The notes under the pieces: generated by a model
Seen by the model: only the letters and a program-made list of their open reading frames with translations
Databases searched by the model: none
Told to the model about the DNA's origin: nothing
Program-made: the position numbers and the translations under genes
Assembly: GCA_019633985.1 (NCBI GenBank)
Contig: JAHQWE010000005.1
Location: 56,258-120,257, forward strand
Direction of reading: 5' to 3'
Origin: Acidiferrobacterales bacterium
GTDB taxonomy: Bacteria > Pseudomonadota > Gammaproteobacteria > Arenicellales > Poriferihabitantaceae
DNA length: 64,000 bases
Shown here: in pieces, positions 48,338 through 57,998 of the stretch
How the letters are laid out: each line of letters begins with the position of its first letter
How positions within the stretch are numbered: the stretch's first letter is position 1

Positions 48338-48591
48338 TAATAAATACTGGCGGGAACAAAAGACTTTATGGCTACAGAAAAAACCCACATAGACTGCAAC
48401 GGAAAAGAGTTTAACAGCTGCAAATTAGCTTATCTATCCAGAGAACCGACATTATGATTAAGCGGCACCTTTCGTGTGTGAAAGTGCATAAAAATCTTAA
48501 GGGGGAACCTCCAGACGACCCAGCGATCCAAAAACCATCCTGGGGCCTTTCTCAGTGAAGACATCAATAAAAAACTACAAACGGTATCAGA

Positions 48592-49413
48592 ATGAAAATA
48601 GTGTTAGCGGCTTTCACCAGCGCAGTGGTATTTACGGCCTCTGCAGCCCAGGCGGAGCGACTCCCGGTTTATGAATTAGGTATCGGACCAGGAGCGATCT
48701 ATCAAAACTACTATCTCGGTACCAAAGATACCCGCAGTTTTGCTTTTCCCGCGATCGTGCCGATTTACCGCGGCGAAACGTTCAAATCTGATGAGGAAGG
48801 CGCCAGAGCGCAGCTGTTTAAAGATGATAAATACAAACTGGACCTGAGTGTTGATTTCAACTTAGCGATCGACAGTGAAGATATTCGGTTGCGAGAGGGA
48901 ATGCCGGATATTGATAGTGTTCTGCAGATAGGCCCCTCGCTTCAGATTACCCTTGACAAAAACGCTGATCGGGAATGGCGCATTCGGCTGCCGTTGCGCT
49001 TTGGTTCAACTATTGGCAGCGATTTCGAAACCGCTGGGTTCACCTTTTCTCCAGACATCACCTATCTGCGAGATCTGCATTTCGCAGGGAGTCCCTGGCG
49101 ACTCGGTCTTTCAGCTGGGCCGCAGCTCGGTACCTCTGACTATCACGCGGTCTACTATGGAGTGGACGAAGCGTTCGTCACGGCCGATCGAGAGGCCTAT
49201 GATCCCGATGGGGGACTAACAGGCTACCGATTCCTGGCAACGTTTACCTCTAAAACCCCAAAACGCATTACCAGCTGGTTTCTGCGTTATGAGAATTTGA
49301 GCGGCGCCGCCATTGAGGATTCTCCCCTGGTAGAGCAGAGTGATGGCTGGACCGTGGGGTTTATCTATAGCGTTCTTCTGTTTAAGTCGAAAAAACTGGT
49401 AGAAGTCGAGTAG
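48592..49413 (+). CDS. MipA/OmpV family outer-membrane protein
   Basis: Signal peptide, 'YELGIGPGAIYQNYYLGTKDTRSFAFPAIVPIYRGETFKSDEEGARAQLF'. Confidence 0.85.
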   Translation: MKIVLAAFTSAVVFTASAAQAERLPVYELGIGPGAIYQNYYLGTKDTRSFAFPAIVPIYRGETFKSDEEGARAQLFKDDKYKLDLSVDFNLAIDSEDIRLREGMPDIDSVLQIGPSLQITLDKNADREWRIRLPLRFGSTIGSDFETAGFTFSPDITYLRDLHFAGSPWRLGLSAGPQLGTSDYHAVYYGVDEAFVTADREAYDPDGGLTGYRFLATFTSKTPKRITSWFLRYENLSGAAIEDSPLVEQSDGWTVGFIYSVLLFKSKKLVEVE

Positions 49414-49417
49414 TTTT

Positions 49418-50278
49418 ATGGGTGTTGTCAGGTGCTGCGCAATCGCGCTTGGGCTGCTTATTTTACAGGGTTGTACTTCTTTCAAACCTACGGACTTGTA
49501 CTATGACAGTGTACAAACGGAAGACATGGGTTTTGCGGTTGAGTACAGTGTCTACACCCCTCCTGGGTGGACCGAGGAGGAGTCACTGCCACTGATTTTG
49601 TTCTTGCATGGCGGCGGGGACAATCACACCAGCTTTGAGAAACATGGTGGTAATGACTACTTTGATGAGCAAATTACCGCGGGTGATATGCCCAGAGTGA
49701 TATTGGTCTCACCAAACGGTAGATTTGGGCTTTGGGAGAACTGGCATGATGGCAGTCGACTATATCGAGACTGGGTGTTACAAGATATCGTGCCGCAGGT
49801 GCAGGATCAGTTTAATACCCTGCCATGCCCTGAACACTGCCACCTTATGGGAATCTCCATGGGCGGGTTCGGGGCATTGCGTTTCGCTTATTTCGCCGCA
49901 GATTCTTTTTCCAGCGTAAGCGCGATTAGTGCGCCAATCATTGAGAGAGAGGGCGACAAAAAACCCCGGATACCTTTCTTGATACGTTTACTCCTGCCCA
50001 TCGAACGCATTTTTGGCTCCGATTTCAAAAACAATTTCGTTCGGGAAAACCCCTATAACTCCTGGGTCAACGATCCTCGTCTGCGGGATATGCGCTTGCA
50101 GCTAATCTGGGGTTCAGAAGATCGCGACGGCATACGTCTGTCCAATCGCCGCCTGTCAGCTCATTTGGTTAAAAACAATAAGTCACATGACGCGTTTGAA
50201 TACCAGGGCAATCACAAGTGGGTGGCGTGGAAACCTAACTTTAATCGTGTCGTTAGTTTTCTTGTTAACAAGCAGTAG
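49418..50278 (+). CDS. Lipoprotein esterase (esterase D/PF00756-like alpha/beta hydrolase)
   Basis: Lipobox 'LLILQGCTS', nucleophile 'LMGISMGGFGALRFA', 'LFLHGGGDNHTSF'. Confidence 0.88.
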   Translation: MGVVRCCAIALGLLILQGCTSFKPTDLYYDSVQTEDMGFAVEYSVYTPPGWTEEESLPLILFLHGGGDNHTSFEKHGGNDYFDEQITAGDMPRVILVSPNGRFGLWENWHDGSRLYRDWVLQDIVPQVQDQFNTLPCPEHCHLMGISMGGFGALRFAYFAADSFSSVSAISAPIIEREGDKKPRIPFLIRLLLPIERIFGSDFKNNFVRENPYNSWVNDPRLRDMRLQLIWGSEDRDGIRLSNRRLSAHLVKNNKSHDAFEYQGNHKWVAWKPNFNRVVSFLVNKQ

Positions 50279-50427
50279 AAGAACTACTCCCGACACGTGA
50301 TACAGGTCTGAGGATTGCAGCCGATTTGGCTTTCTCTTCTCTGTGGCAATTCGTGTTGATGATACTCCTTGAGTTTGTTGGATCTGCGGGAATATAAAGT
50401 AGCCGTCAGCGAAGGCGTAACACGTTT

Positions 50428-51078
50428 CTAGTCATCCCACTGCACGTCGAACTTTCGCACAATTGAGCCTATCTGATCGTGATTTAAAAGATTCGGGTTC
50501 ATCCCTCGAGTAAGTAGAGTGAGCCTGGCGGTTTCCTCGAGTTCTTCCATGGCGTAGGTGGCGGCGAGCAAATCTTTTCCGGCCACTACCGGGCCGTGAT
50601 GCGCCAATAACACAGCGGAACGTTTTCCAGCGAGTCCAGTAACCGCATCCCCCATGGCCGGGTCACCGGGCATGTAATAAGGAAGCAGCTTAACCTTACC
50701 CAGTCTCATCACGCTATAAGCGGTAATTGCAGGTAACGCGTTGTCAGGATCAATTTCCGGTAAAACTGATAATGCGACTGAGTGCGTTGAATGCAGGTGG
50801 ACTACCGCCCCAGTCACAGAGCGCGTGTCGTAAAACGCCTGATGTAACGCCATTTCTTTGGTAGGTGCATCTCCCGAAATGTGATTGCCTCGCGGGTTGA
50901 TTTCGCTAATTTTTGCGGGATCCAGATCACGAAAAGAGCTACCAGTTGGGGTCACCAGTAGAGAGCCGTCCTCCAGTCTTGCAGAAATATTCCCCGATGC
51001 GCCGCTGGTAAGGCCGCGATCAAACAGTGATTTCGCGATAGACGCGATTTGTTCGCGCATTGAATTGGCGTTGGTCAT
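50428..51078 (-). CDS. otnC: 3-oxo-tetronate 4-phosphate decarboxylase (class II aldolase family)
   Basis: 'GLTSGASGNISARLEDGSLLVTPTGSSFRDL', 'VVHLHSTHSVALSV'; coupled to otnK. Confidence 0.9.
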   Translation of the reverse strand: MTNANSMREQIASIAKSLFDRGLTSGASGNISARLEDGSLLVTPTGSSFRDLDPAKISEINPRGNHISGDAPTKEMALHQAFYDTRSVTGAVVHLHSTHSVALSVLPEIDPDNALPAITAYSVMRLGKVKLLPYYMPGDPAMGDAVTGLAGKRSAVLLAHHGPVVAGKDLLAATYAMEELEETARLTLLTRGMNPNLLNHDQIGSIVRKFDVQWDD

Positions 51079-52310
51079 GAGTTTTTTAAAACAACTGCTG
51101 CTTTGTGAAAAAAGTCTGAGGCCCCAAAATTGCCAGATTTGAGTGCCAGTACCAAATCTCTGCCGGCAACCCTTAACGCCGGTACACCTGGGTCGATCAT
51201 TGGCCCGATTTCCAGATCGGTGGCATTGAGCGCACTCACCACAGCACCAGATGTCTCGCCGCCTGCGCTAATCAATCGGCGTACTCCCCTTTGAATACTT
51301 TCCGCTGCGACCTGGGAGAAAAACTGCTCCACTGCTTCGGCGGCAATATCTCCACCAAATTCTGCCTGCACTTTCGTCACCTCTTCGGGTGTGTCCGATG
51401 TAAATATGAGGGGTAATGCAGTCTGTTTCATTGCCCAGTCAACTGCTTTGGAGGGGGTTTGTGATTGCTCTAGAATCTGTCGCACATCCACTTGTAGCTG
51501 CTTGCCACCACTTTCTCGATGGGCCGCAATTTGTTTTCGGGTTGCATTGGAGCAGGATCCCGACAAGATCAGCGCCGGGCCTGTTTCGCCTTGCCAGTGT
51601 TGAATAGATTGGGCCTGTTCGCGGTAACCGGGTTGATACCCCAATCCAGATCCACCGGTAACTAGATTGAATCCAGCTGTTGCCTGGTTCAGTATCGCCA
51701 GATCCTGCATTTCCAATGCATCGCAAACGATGATCTGACGGCCGTTTTTAGCCATGGCCAGAAGTGATTCAGTCGCTGATCCCGAACGCAACACATCAAG
51801 CGGCAGGTGACCGATCTGACGTTTGGTTTGGTAACCCAGCCAGCGGCGAATGTCTGGATCTGTCATTGGAGTAATCGGATGGTTTTGCAACCCGCTTTCG
51901 GACAATAGCTGGTCATGCACAAACAAGTGTCCTTGATAGATAGTTCTTCCCACAACGGGCACAGCGGGGCAAACGATGACCGGGTCGGTGGTTTGTGTTG
52001 CTTCGATTAATGCGTCAATGACGGGGCCAATATTGCCCTCTCTGGTGGAATCAAACGTCGAACAATACTTAAACAAAAACTGACGGCAACCCTGTTTTGC
52101 CAGCCACTTATAAGCGTCAAGAGATTGTGCAACGGCTTCAGCTACGGGGTTAGAGCGGCTCTTTAACGAAATGATTCCTGCTTCTACATCCCTTGCCGCA
52201 CTATGATCCGGGATGCCGACATACTGCACCGTTTTATAGCCGCTTTGTGCCAACATCAAACCAACATCTGAAGAGCCGGTAAAATCGTCACCGATCACAC
52301 CCAATTTCAT
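51075..52310 (-). CDS. otnK: 3-oxo-tetronate kinase (four-carbon acid sugar kinase)
   Basis: 'LGVIGDDFTGSSDVGLMLAQSG', 'FLFKYCSTFDSTREGNIGPVIDAL', 'LISAGGETSGAVVSAL'. Confidence 0.92.
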   Translation of the reverse strand: MKLGVIGDDFTGSSDVGLMLAQSGYKTVQYVGIPDHSAARDVEAGIISLKSRSNPVAEAVAQSLDAYKWLAKQGCRQFLFKYCSTFDSTREGNIGPVIDALIEATQTTDPVIVCPAVPVVGRTIYQGHLFVHDQLLSESGLQNHPITPMTDPDIRRWLGYQTKRQIGHLPLDVLRSGSATESLLAMAKNGRQIIVCDALEMQDLAILNQATAGFNLVTGGSGLGYQPGYREQAQSIQHWQGETGPALILSGSCSNATRKQIAAHRESGGKQLQVDVRQILEQSQTPSKAVDWAMKQTALPLIFTSDTPEEVTKVQAEFGGDIAAEAVEQFFSQVAAESIQRGVRRLISAGGETSGAVVSALNATDLEIGPMIDPGVPALRVAGRDLVLALKSGNFGASDFFHKAAVVLKNS

Positions 52311-52420
52311 CGTATTACTTCATTCAACTTTGAGGGCGCGGAGTTTAACATCGGAATGAGTCTGTCTTTAAACGCGTTTGTTCGGAGTGTAAATTGATCT
52401 CTACGTTTCAACTTTAAAAA

Positions 52421-53107
52421 ATGGTATTTGCAGCACTGACTATGATTCTCTTGCTCTGCAGTTTCTTACCGCAGTGGTGGGTCAAGCGTGTCATCCGGCT
52501 GCATAGTGGTGAGATCGACACTTTGCCGGGGACGGGCGGTGAGCTGGCGGTGCATTTAATAAAGCGGTTTGATCTGAACGGTGTGCGGGTGGAAGAAACA
52601 AAACCATTTACCGATCACTATGACCCGAACGACAATTGTGTTCGTCTGGGGGCTGACAACTATCATGGAAAATCAGTCACTGCTATCGCGATTGCCGCAC
52701 ACGAAGTTGGACATGCAATGCAGTTTACACGCGGGGAAACCATTTCAAAGTTACGGGGTAAATACATTCCTGTCTCTATTGCCCTGGGCAAACTTGGGGC
52801 CTGGCTCTTACTGGCATTTCCGTTGGTCTCCATCATCACGAAATCTCCGTCGGCGATGATTGTCATGTTGGGGCTTAGTGTTCTCTTGCAGCTAGCTGGT
52901 GCAGCGATGTATCTGATTGTGTTGCCGGAAGAGTGGGACGCCAGCTTCAACAAAGCCTTGCCGATACTATTGGAAGGAGAGTATTTACCGGAAGAGCACC
53001 TGGACGGGGCGCGGAAAGTGTTGAGAGCAGCGGCGCTGACGTATTTTGCTGGGGCGCTGGCGAGCGTTGCGAATATTGGCAGATGGTTATTACTGCTACG
53101 GCGTTGA
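52421..53107 (+). CDS. Zinc metallopeptidase (YugP family)
   Basis: 'AIAIAAHEVGHAMQF' HExxH-type, TM segments. Confidence 0.92.
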   Translation: MVFAALTMILLLCSFLPQWWVKRVIRLHSGEIDTLPGTGGELAVHLIKRFDLNGVRVEETKPFTDHYDPNDNCVRLGADNYHGKSVTAIAIAAHEVGHAMQFTRGETISKLRGKYIPVSIALGKLGAWLLLAFPLVSIITKSPSAMIVMLGLSVLLQLAGAAMYLIVLPEEWDASFNKALPILLEGEYLPEEHLDGARKVLRAAALTYFAGALASVANIGRWLLLLRR

Positions 53108-53112
53108 AGTGT

Positions 53113-54288
53113 TCAAGAGCGTAGACGGTTGGCGATCAGATAGAGCATCAACCCGCTTAGAGACAATAGAAGCATGACACTTAAAACAAGATTGTATCCA
53201 CCGTTGCGCCATATCAACGCTCCGAGTAACGGTGCCGCAGCGCTTCCCAATAGGTAGACCAGGGCGAGAGCACCAGATTTAGCACCAAACTGGTTTTGAC
53301 CTAGCAGATCTCTAGCTATCACTGGTCGAATAATGCTCACAATTCCATAGCTGCAGCCAAACAGAATGACAAATAATACGAGGAGCGAGGGGTTGGAACC
53401 GGCAAGCAGCAAAATAAGCACAGACAACCCCATAAAAATAAAACAAAAAATAGCGACCCCATGGTTAGTGACATGGGCCGCAGAGACCGTCATGATCAGC
53501 CTGCCGGTTACCTGCATGGGGCCAATAAACGCGGCAATCGTCACTGCCAGATCCTTTGCCACGGAGCGTTGATCAAGGATAGCGAGCAGGTGATGCAAGG
53601 TCACCCCGTGAACAACTCCGAGCAGAGAAAAGCTGATCGAAAGCAACCAGAACAATGGTAGTTTGGTGAGGCGGAGTGGCTTGATATGCTGTGCAGCCCT
53701 TTCTTCACTATCTCCTGGCGCGCGCTCGTTTTCCAGCTGCCTCGAGGCAGACCACAGGGCCGGCGCAGAGATAAATAAAACAATCAGGGCAAAAATGCGC
53801 AAACACTGACGCCATCCGTACGCTTCGCTGAGAACGTGGGCTAGAGGAAAACTGATCGCGCCGGCGAAACCGGCGAGCAGGGTGATGCCAATGATGGCCT
53901 GTTTGGCATGCGCTCCCCGGCAGCGGGTTACGATGGCGAAGCACGGCTCATATAGCGTGCAGGCAAAAGCAAACCCGATGACGCACCAACCCAGATAGAA
54001 CTGCCATATCATGTCGACAAAAGACAACAAATACAGCGAAAATGCACCTAAGATGCTGCCAAATCCCATAACTAGGCTGCCAAGTCCACGATCTATCCAA
54101 TTGCCAACCAGCGGTGCAAAAAATCCGGACACTAAAATCGCCAAGGTGATGGCACCGGTTATTTCGGACCTTGCCCAGGCCATCGACATCTCCCAATCCA
54201 GCAACAATGCCGGAAAGACGTACAACAGGCTGGCCCAGACCGTAATTTGACCCAAAGCCATCAATAAAAGCTGTCTGTCACGAAACAT
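53113..54288 (-). CDS. MFS transporter
   Basis: ~12 TM segments; 'LVGNWIDRGLGSLVMGFGSILGAFSLYLLSFV'. Confidence 0.9.
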   Translation of the reverse strand: MFRDRQLLLMALGQITVWASLLYVFPALLLDWEMSMAWARSEITGAITLAILVSGFFAPLVGNWIDRGLGSLVMGFGSILGAFSLYLLSFVDMIWQFYLGWCVIGFAFACTLYEPCFAIVTRCRGAHAKQAIIGITLLAGFAGAISFPLAHVLSEAYGWRQCLRIFALIVLFISAPALWSASRQLENERAPGDSEERAAQHIKPLRLTKLPLFWLLSISFSLLGVVHGVTLHHLLAILDQRSVAKDLAVTIAAFIGPMQVTGRLIMTVSAAHVTNHGVAIFCFIFMGLSVLILLLAGSNPSLLVLFVILFGCSYGIVSIIRPVIARDLLGQNQFGAKSGALALVYLLGSAAAPLLGALIWRNGGYNLVLSVMLLLSLSGLMLYLIANRLRS

Positions 54289-54401
54289 TTTGGCTGAATT
54301 TAGAGACGGTTTCCCGGCAGATCATAGACGAACGCAAGGCTGAATTGGTGTCCACTCGAGAAATCACGATGTTACAAAAAAATGAAAAAAGTTTTTGACG
54401 A

Positions 54402-54417
54402 ACCCAACATATTGGGG
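54402..54417. promoter_or_regulatory. NrdR-box-like site 1
   Basis: ACCCAACATATTGGGG against recalled consensus ACACWATATATWGTGT; palindromic. Confidence 0.5.
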
Positions 54418-54434
54418 TTACTATCGATAAATCG

Positions 54435-54450
54435 CCACTACATATAGCCA
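54435..54450. promoter_or_regulatory. NrdR-box-like site 2
   Basis: CCACTACATATAGCCA, 33 bp start-to-start from site 1, upstream of nrdJ; weaker match. Confidence 0.35.
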
Positions 54451-54598
54451 CTTGGCTTTTTTCGCGTTTTATTTGGGGAAATCAGTTAGTTGCGAAATAG
54501 AGATAAGGAAACTTCTAATGTCGAAAAATCAGGAATAAGCAAGGAAAGTAAAAGATGTTGAAAAATTAAAAATTAGCTAGCAAGAGGATAAACAACGT

Positions 54599-56770
54599 AT
54601 GAAAACGGCCAACGCAGCCGCCACCGCCGCCCCTCAGGCGAGTGAAACTATGAAAACACAAAGCCACACTGGTCAATCGCTAGATGCGCTTTCCCTTCAG
54701 CCGGCTTCCATTGATATCTGGGATAAGAAATATCGATTGAAAACCATGGAAGGCGAACCAGTGGATGCCAGTATTGAAGAAACTTACCAGCGAGTTGCCA
54801 CCGCTTTAGCCGAAGTTGAAGAAGGAAAAGCCAAACAAGCTCTTTGGCATGACAAGTTTGTCTGGGCTTTGCAAAACGGCGCGATTCCCGCGGGGCGCAT
54901 TACCTCCAATGCCGGAGCACGAGAACATAAACCTGCCACCAGTACGATTAACTGTACTGTCTCTAACACCGTCCCTGACTCTATGGATGGCGTTTTGAGC
55001 TCTGTTCACGAAGCTGGCCTGACTTTGAAAGCAGGCTGCGGAATCGGATACGAATTCTCCACGTTGCGTCCCAAGGGCGCATTTGTCAGCGGCGCCGGGG
55101 CCCACACCTCGGGGCCGCTGTCCTTTATGGATATATTCGATTCCATGTGTTTTACAGTGTCATCAGCAGGTGGGCGACGTGGTGCACAGATGGGCACCTT
55201 CGATATCAGTCACCCAGATATTCAGGACTTTATTCGTGCTAAACGGGAAGATGGTCGGTTACGTCAATTCAATTTATCCTGCCTGATTACTGATGAGTTT
55301 ATGCAGGCGGTCAGAGATAACGCAGAGTGGAAGCTATCATTTCCTGCAACCAAGCTTGAAGTGGAAGATGAGCGCTATGACATTGTCTGGAGAAACTGGG
55401 CTACCTCTGAGGGCTATACAACTAATGATCGTGGTGAAGTAGCTTGTCGGGTTTACAAGACCATCCCGGCAACCAAATTGTGGAATCAGATTATGAGCTC
55501 CACTTATGACTATGCGGAACCGGGTTTTATTCTGGTCGACAAGATCAATGAGATGAACAACAACTGGTTTTGCGAGAATATACGTGCCACTAACCCGTGT
55601 GGAGAGCAGCCCCTGCCACCGTATGGTGCCTGTCTGCTCGGGTCGGTAAATCTCACGCGATTCGTCGAAAACCCCTTTTCCGATGAAGCTGCGTTTAACT
55701 GGGAGAAATACCGCGAAGTCGTTGCAGTATTCTCTCGTATGCTCGACAACGTGGTGGAAATAAACGGTTTGCCATTGACCCAGCAGCAGGATGAAATCCG
55801 CTCCAAGCGTCGTCACGGCATGGGCTTTTTGGGTTTGGGTTCCGCCTGTACCATGCTCAAAATGAAGTATGGCAGCAAGGAGTCGTTGGAGTTTACCGAA
55901 GAAGTCGCAAGGCAGATGGCCCAGGTGGGTTGGGAGACGGGTGTTGATTTGGCCGAAGAAAAAGGTTGCGCGCCGGTACTGACAGAGGATTTCACCGTTA
56001 CCACTGAAATGCTGGCACATCGCCCTGAAATGATCAAAGACGGTTATCAGGTTGGTGATGTTGTGAAAGGTGCGGTATTAATGGGTCGATACAGTCGTTA
56101 TATGCAGCAGTTTCCCGAAGACCTGCAAAATGCGATTGCAGAAAAAGGCTGTCGCTATACCCACCATACCTCGATAGCACCCACAGGCACGATAAGTTTG
56201 TCGTTGGGGAATAACGCCAGCAATGGTATTGAGCCATCCTTTGGTCATATGTATAGCCGTAACGTGATTCGCGAAGGCAAAAAGTCGAAGGAAAAGGTGG
56301 ATGTATTCTCCTACGAATTGCTGGCCTATCGTCATTTGGTTAACCCTGAAGCGATGCCGTATTCTGAAGACGAGGATAAACAGCTGCCGGAATACTTTAT
56401 TACCGCAGATGACATCAAGCCCAAGCAGCATGTAGACGTTCAGGCCGCGGCGCAAAAATGGATAGATTCATCCATTTCCAAAACAGCCAATGTTCCTACC
56501 GATTTTCCTTTTGAGGATTTTCAGGATATTTATCAGTATGCCTGGGAGAAGGGGTTAAAGGGGTGTACTACTTTCCGTTTTAATCCTGAAGTGTTTCAGG
56601 GTGTGCTGGTAAAAGAACAGGATCTTGAAAATACCACTTACCGATTTACCCTGGACAACGGTGAAGTTGTAGAAGTCAAAGGCAACGAAGAAATCGATTA
56701 CGATGGTGAAACCCATACCGCAGCGAATCTATTCGACGCCCTGAAAGAAGGCTACTACGGCCGGTTCTAG
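54599..56770 (+). CDS. nrdJ: Adenosylcobalamin-dependent ribonucleoside-diphosphate reductase, catalytic subunit (NrdJa-like)
   Basis: 'NPCGEQPLPPYGACLLGSVNLTRFV', 'TSIAPTGTISLSLGNNASNGIEPSF'. Confidence 0.95.
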   Translation: MKTANAAATAAPQASETMKTQSHTGQSLDALSLQPASIDIWDKKYRLKTMEGEPVDASIEETYQRVATALAEVEEGKAKQALWHDKFVWALQNGAIPAGRITSNAGAREHKPATSTINCTVSNTVPDSMDGVLSSVHEAGLTLKAGCGIGYEFSTLRPKGAFVSGAGAHTSGPLSFMDIFDSMCFTVSSAGGRRGAQMGTFDISHPDIQDFIRAKREDGRLRQFNLSCLITDEFMQAVRDNAEWKLSFPATKLEVEDERYDIVWRNWATSEGYTTNDRGEVACRVYKTIPATKLWNQIMSSTYDYAEPGFILVDKINEMNNNWFCENIRATNPCGEQPLPPYGACLLGSVNLTRFVENPFSDEAAFNWEKYREVVAVFSRMLDNVVEINGLPLTQQQDEIRSKRRHGMGFLGLGSACTMLKMKYGSKESLEFTEEVARQMAQVGWETGVDLAEEKGCAPVLTEDFTVTTEMLAHRPEMIKDGYQVGDVVKGAVLMGRYSRYMQQFPEDLQNAIAEKGCRYTHHTSIAPTGTISLSLGNNASNGIEPSFGHMYSRNVIREGKKSKEKVDVFSYELLAYRHLVNPEAMPYSEDEDKQLPEYFITADDIKPKQHVDVQAAAQKWIDSSISKTANVPTDFPFEDFQDIYQYAWEKGLKGCTTFRFNPEVFQGVLVKEQDLENTTYRFTLDNGEVVEVKGNEEIDYDGETHTAANLFDALKEGYYGRF

Positions 56771-56785
56771 GAGAGATAATTTAGA

Positions 56786-57511
56786 ATGAGTATTAAAATT
56801 GAGAAGAAGATCGTTGGCTATGATGTGATCAAGCCGGATGATCCGCAGGTTGAGAAAGCGAAAGCAGATATCAAGGAATCAACCATCGACAACGACACGC
56901 GAGAGCAAGCCAAAATCGTGCAGATGCACGAGAAGGTTGTTCGCCCGGAAATGTTGATCGGTAGTACCTACAAGATCAAAACCCCAGTTTCTGAACATGC
57001 TTTTTACATCACCATCAACGATATGGTGCTGAACCCCGACACTCCCTATGAAAAGCGACGGCCGTTCGAGATTTTTATCAACTCGAAAAACATGGATCAC
57101 TATCAATGGATTTCGGGTTTAACGCTGATTATCTCGGCCGTGTTCCGTAAAGGCGGTGACGTCACATTTCTGGTGAATGAATTGCAGAGTGTGTTCGATC
57201 CAAAAGGCGGCTACTTTAAGAAAGGCGGTAAGTTTATGCCCTCACTGGTAGCAGAGATTGGGGAAGCGATTGAAAATCATCTAAAGATGATTGGCATGAT
57301 TGTGGATCCAGGCCTAGACGAACATCAACAAAAGCTGATTGACGATAAACGCAAGGAATTCAATGAGAGGCAACAGGCTTCTTCGGGTCAGGCATCTAGC
57401 TCCGAGTTCCCTGAAGCGGCAGTGCTTTGCGCCAAATGCAATACCAAAGCTTCAATCATGATGGACGGATGTATGACCTGTTTGAATTGCGGTGATAGTA
57501 AATGCGGTTAA
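56786..57511 (+). CDS. NrdJb-like / TSCPD-domain protein, C-terminal part of class II RNR
   Basis: 'YTSGLTL'-type TSCPD region with C-terminal 'CAKCNTKASIMMDGCMTCLNCGDSKCG' Cys-rich tail; 16 bp after nrdJ. Confidence 0.88.
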   Translation: MSIKIEKKIVGYDVIKPDDPQVEKAKADIKESTIDNDTREQAKIVQMHEKVVRPEMLIGSTYKIKTPVSEHAFYITINDMVLNPDTPYEKRRPFEIFINSKNMDHYQWISGLTLIISAVFRKGGDVTFLVNELQSVFDPKGGYFKKGGKFMPSLVAEIGEAIENHLKMIGMIVDPGLDEHQQKLIDDKRKEFNERQQASSGQASSSEFPEAAVLCAKCNTKASIMMDGCMTCLNCGDSKCG

Positions 57512-57636
57512 TCTGCCTACTGGCGTAGATAATCGCTCGAGTTAGTCTGGTATAAGTCAGGCAAAGGTCAGGTAGCGATCAGGCAATAACTGTAGCGAGG
57601 TTTATTCAGCACTACTTCTGCTACAAAGCGCGCTGT

Positions 57637-57672
57637 GATACGGTACAGAAATCTGAATTTTTGTACCGTATC
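57637..57672. repeat. Near-perfect inverted repeat / hairpin (16-bp arms, 4-nt loop)
   Basis: GATACGGTACAGAAAT-CTGA-ATTTTTGTACCGTATC; one G.U wobble only. Confidence 0.9.
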
Positions 57673-57677
57673 CGAAG

Positions 57678-57827
57678 ATGGAGTTGTTTCTCCTGCTTGT
57701 GCCAGCAATTTTTATCCCCGTCGGTTTGAGTATCGCTGGTATTTGGTGGTTGCTGAGTGATAGCAACGATGAAGAATATGAAAGTGATGAAGATAGCGCG
57801 GAAGCTGACGATTTTGATGGGCTGTAA
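57678..57827 (+). CDS. Putative 49-aa small membrane protein
   Basis: MELFLLLVPAIFIPVGLSIAGIWWLLSDSNDEEYESDEDSAEADDFDGL*; TM helix plus acidic tail. Confidence 0.5.
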   Translation: MELFLLLVPAIFIPVGLSIAGIWWLLSDSNDEEYESDEDSAEADDFDGL

Positions 57828-57998
57828 CAGGGTTACTCGGGCCGCTTAAGTTGTGACGCCAAAAAGGGAATTCAAATACTCGCCTCGATTACAACCAGCT
57901 TTTTTATAACCGTTCGTTTTGGGTAACTGTGAGTGACCGGGTCAACTGCAGTCTTTTGTTCTTCCTCCTGATCCTTCGTCTTTATTCATTTGTCGGGC

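Noticed and set aside
54300-54598. Cobalamin riboswitch upstream of nrdJ
   Set aside because: GCCACT-like pieces occur, but no recognisable B12-box architecture; the palindromes fit NrdR-type sites better.
57540-57600. GTCAGG repeats (gtcaggcaaaggtcaggtagcgatcaggcaa)
   Set aside because: Short, irregularly spaced hexamer-scale repetition; no clear functional model.
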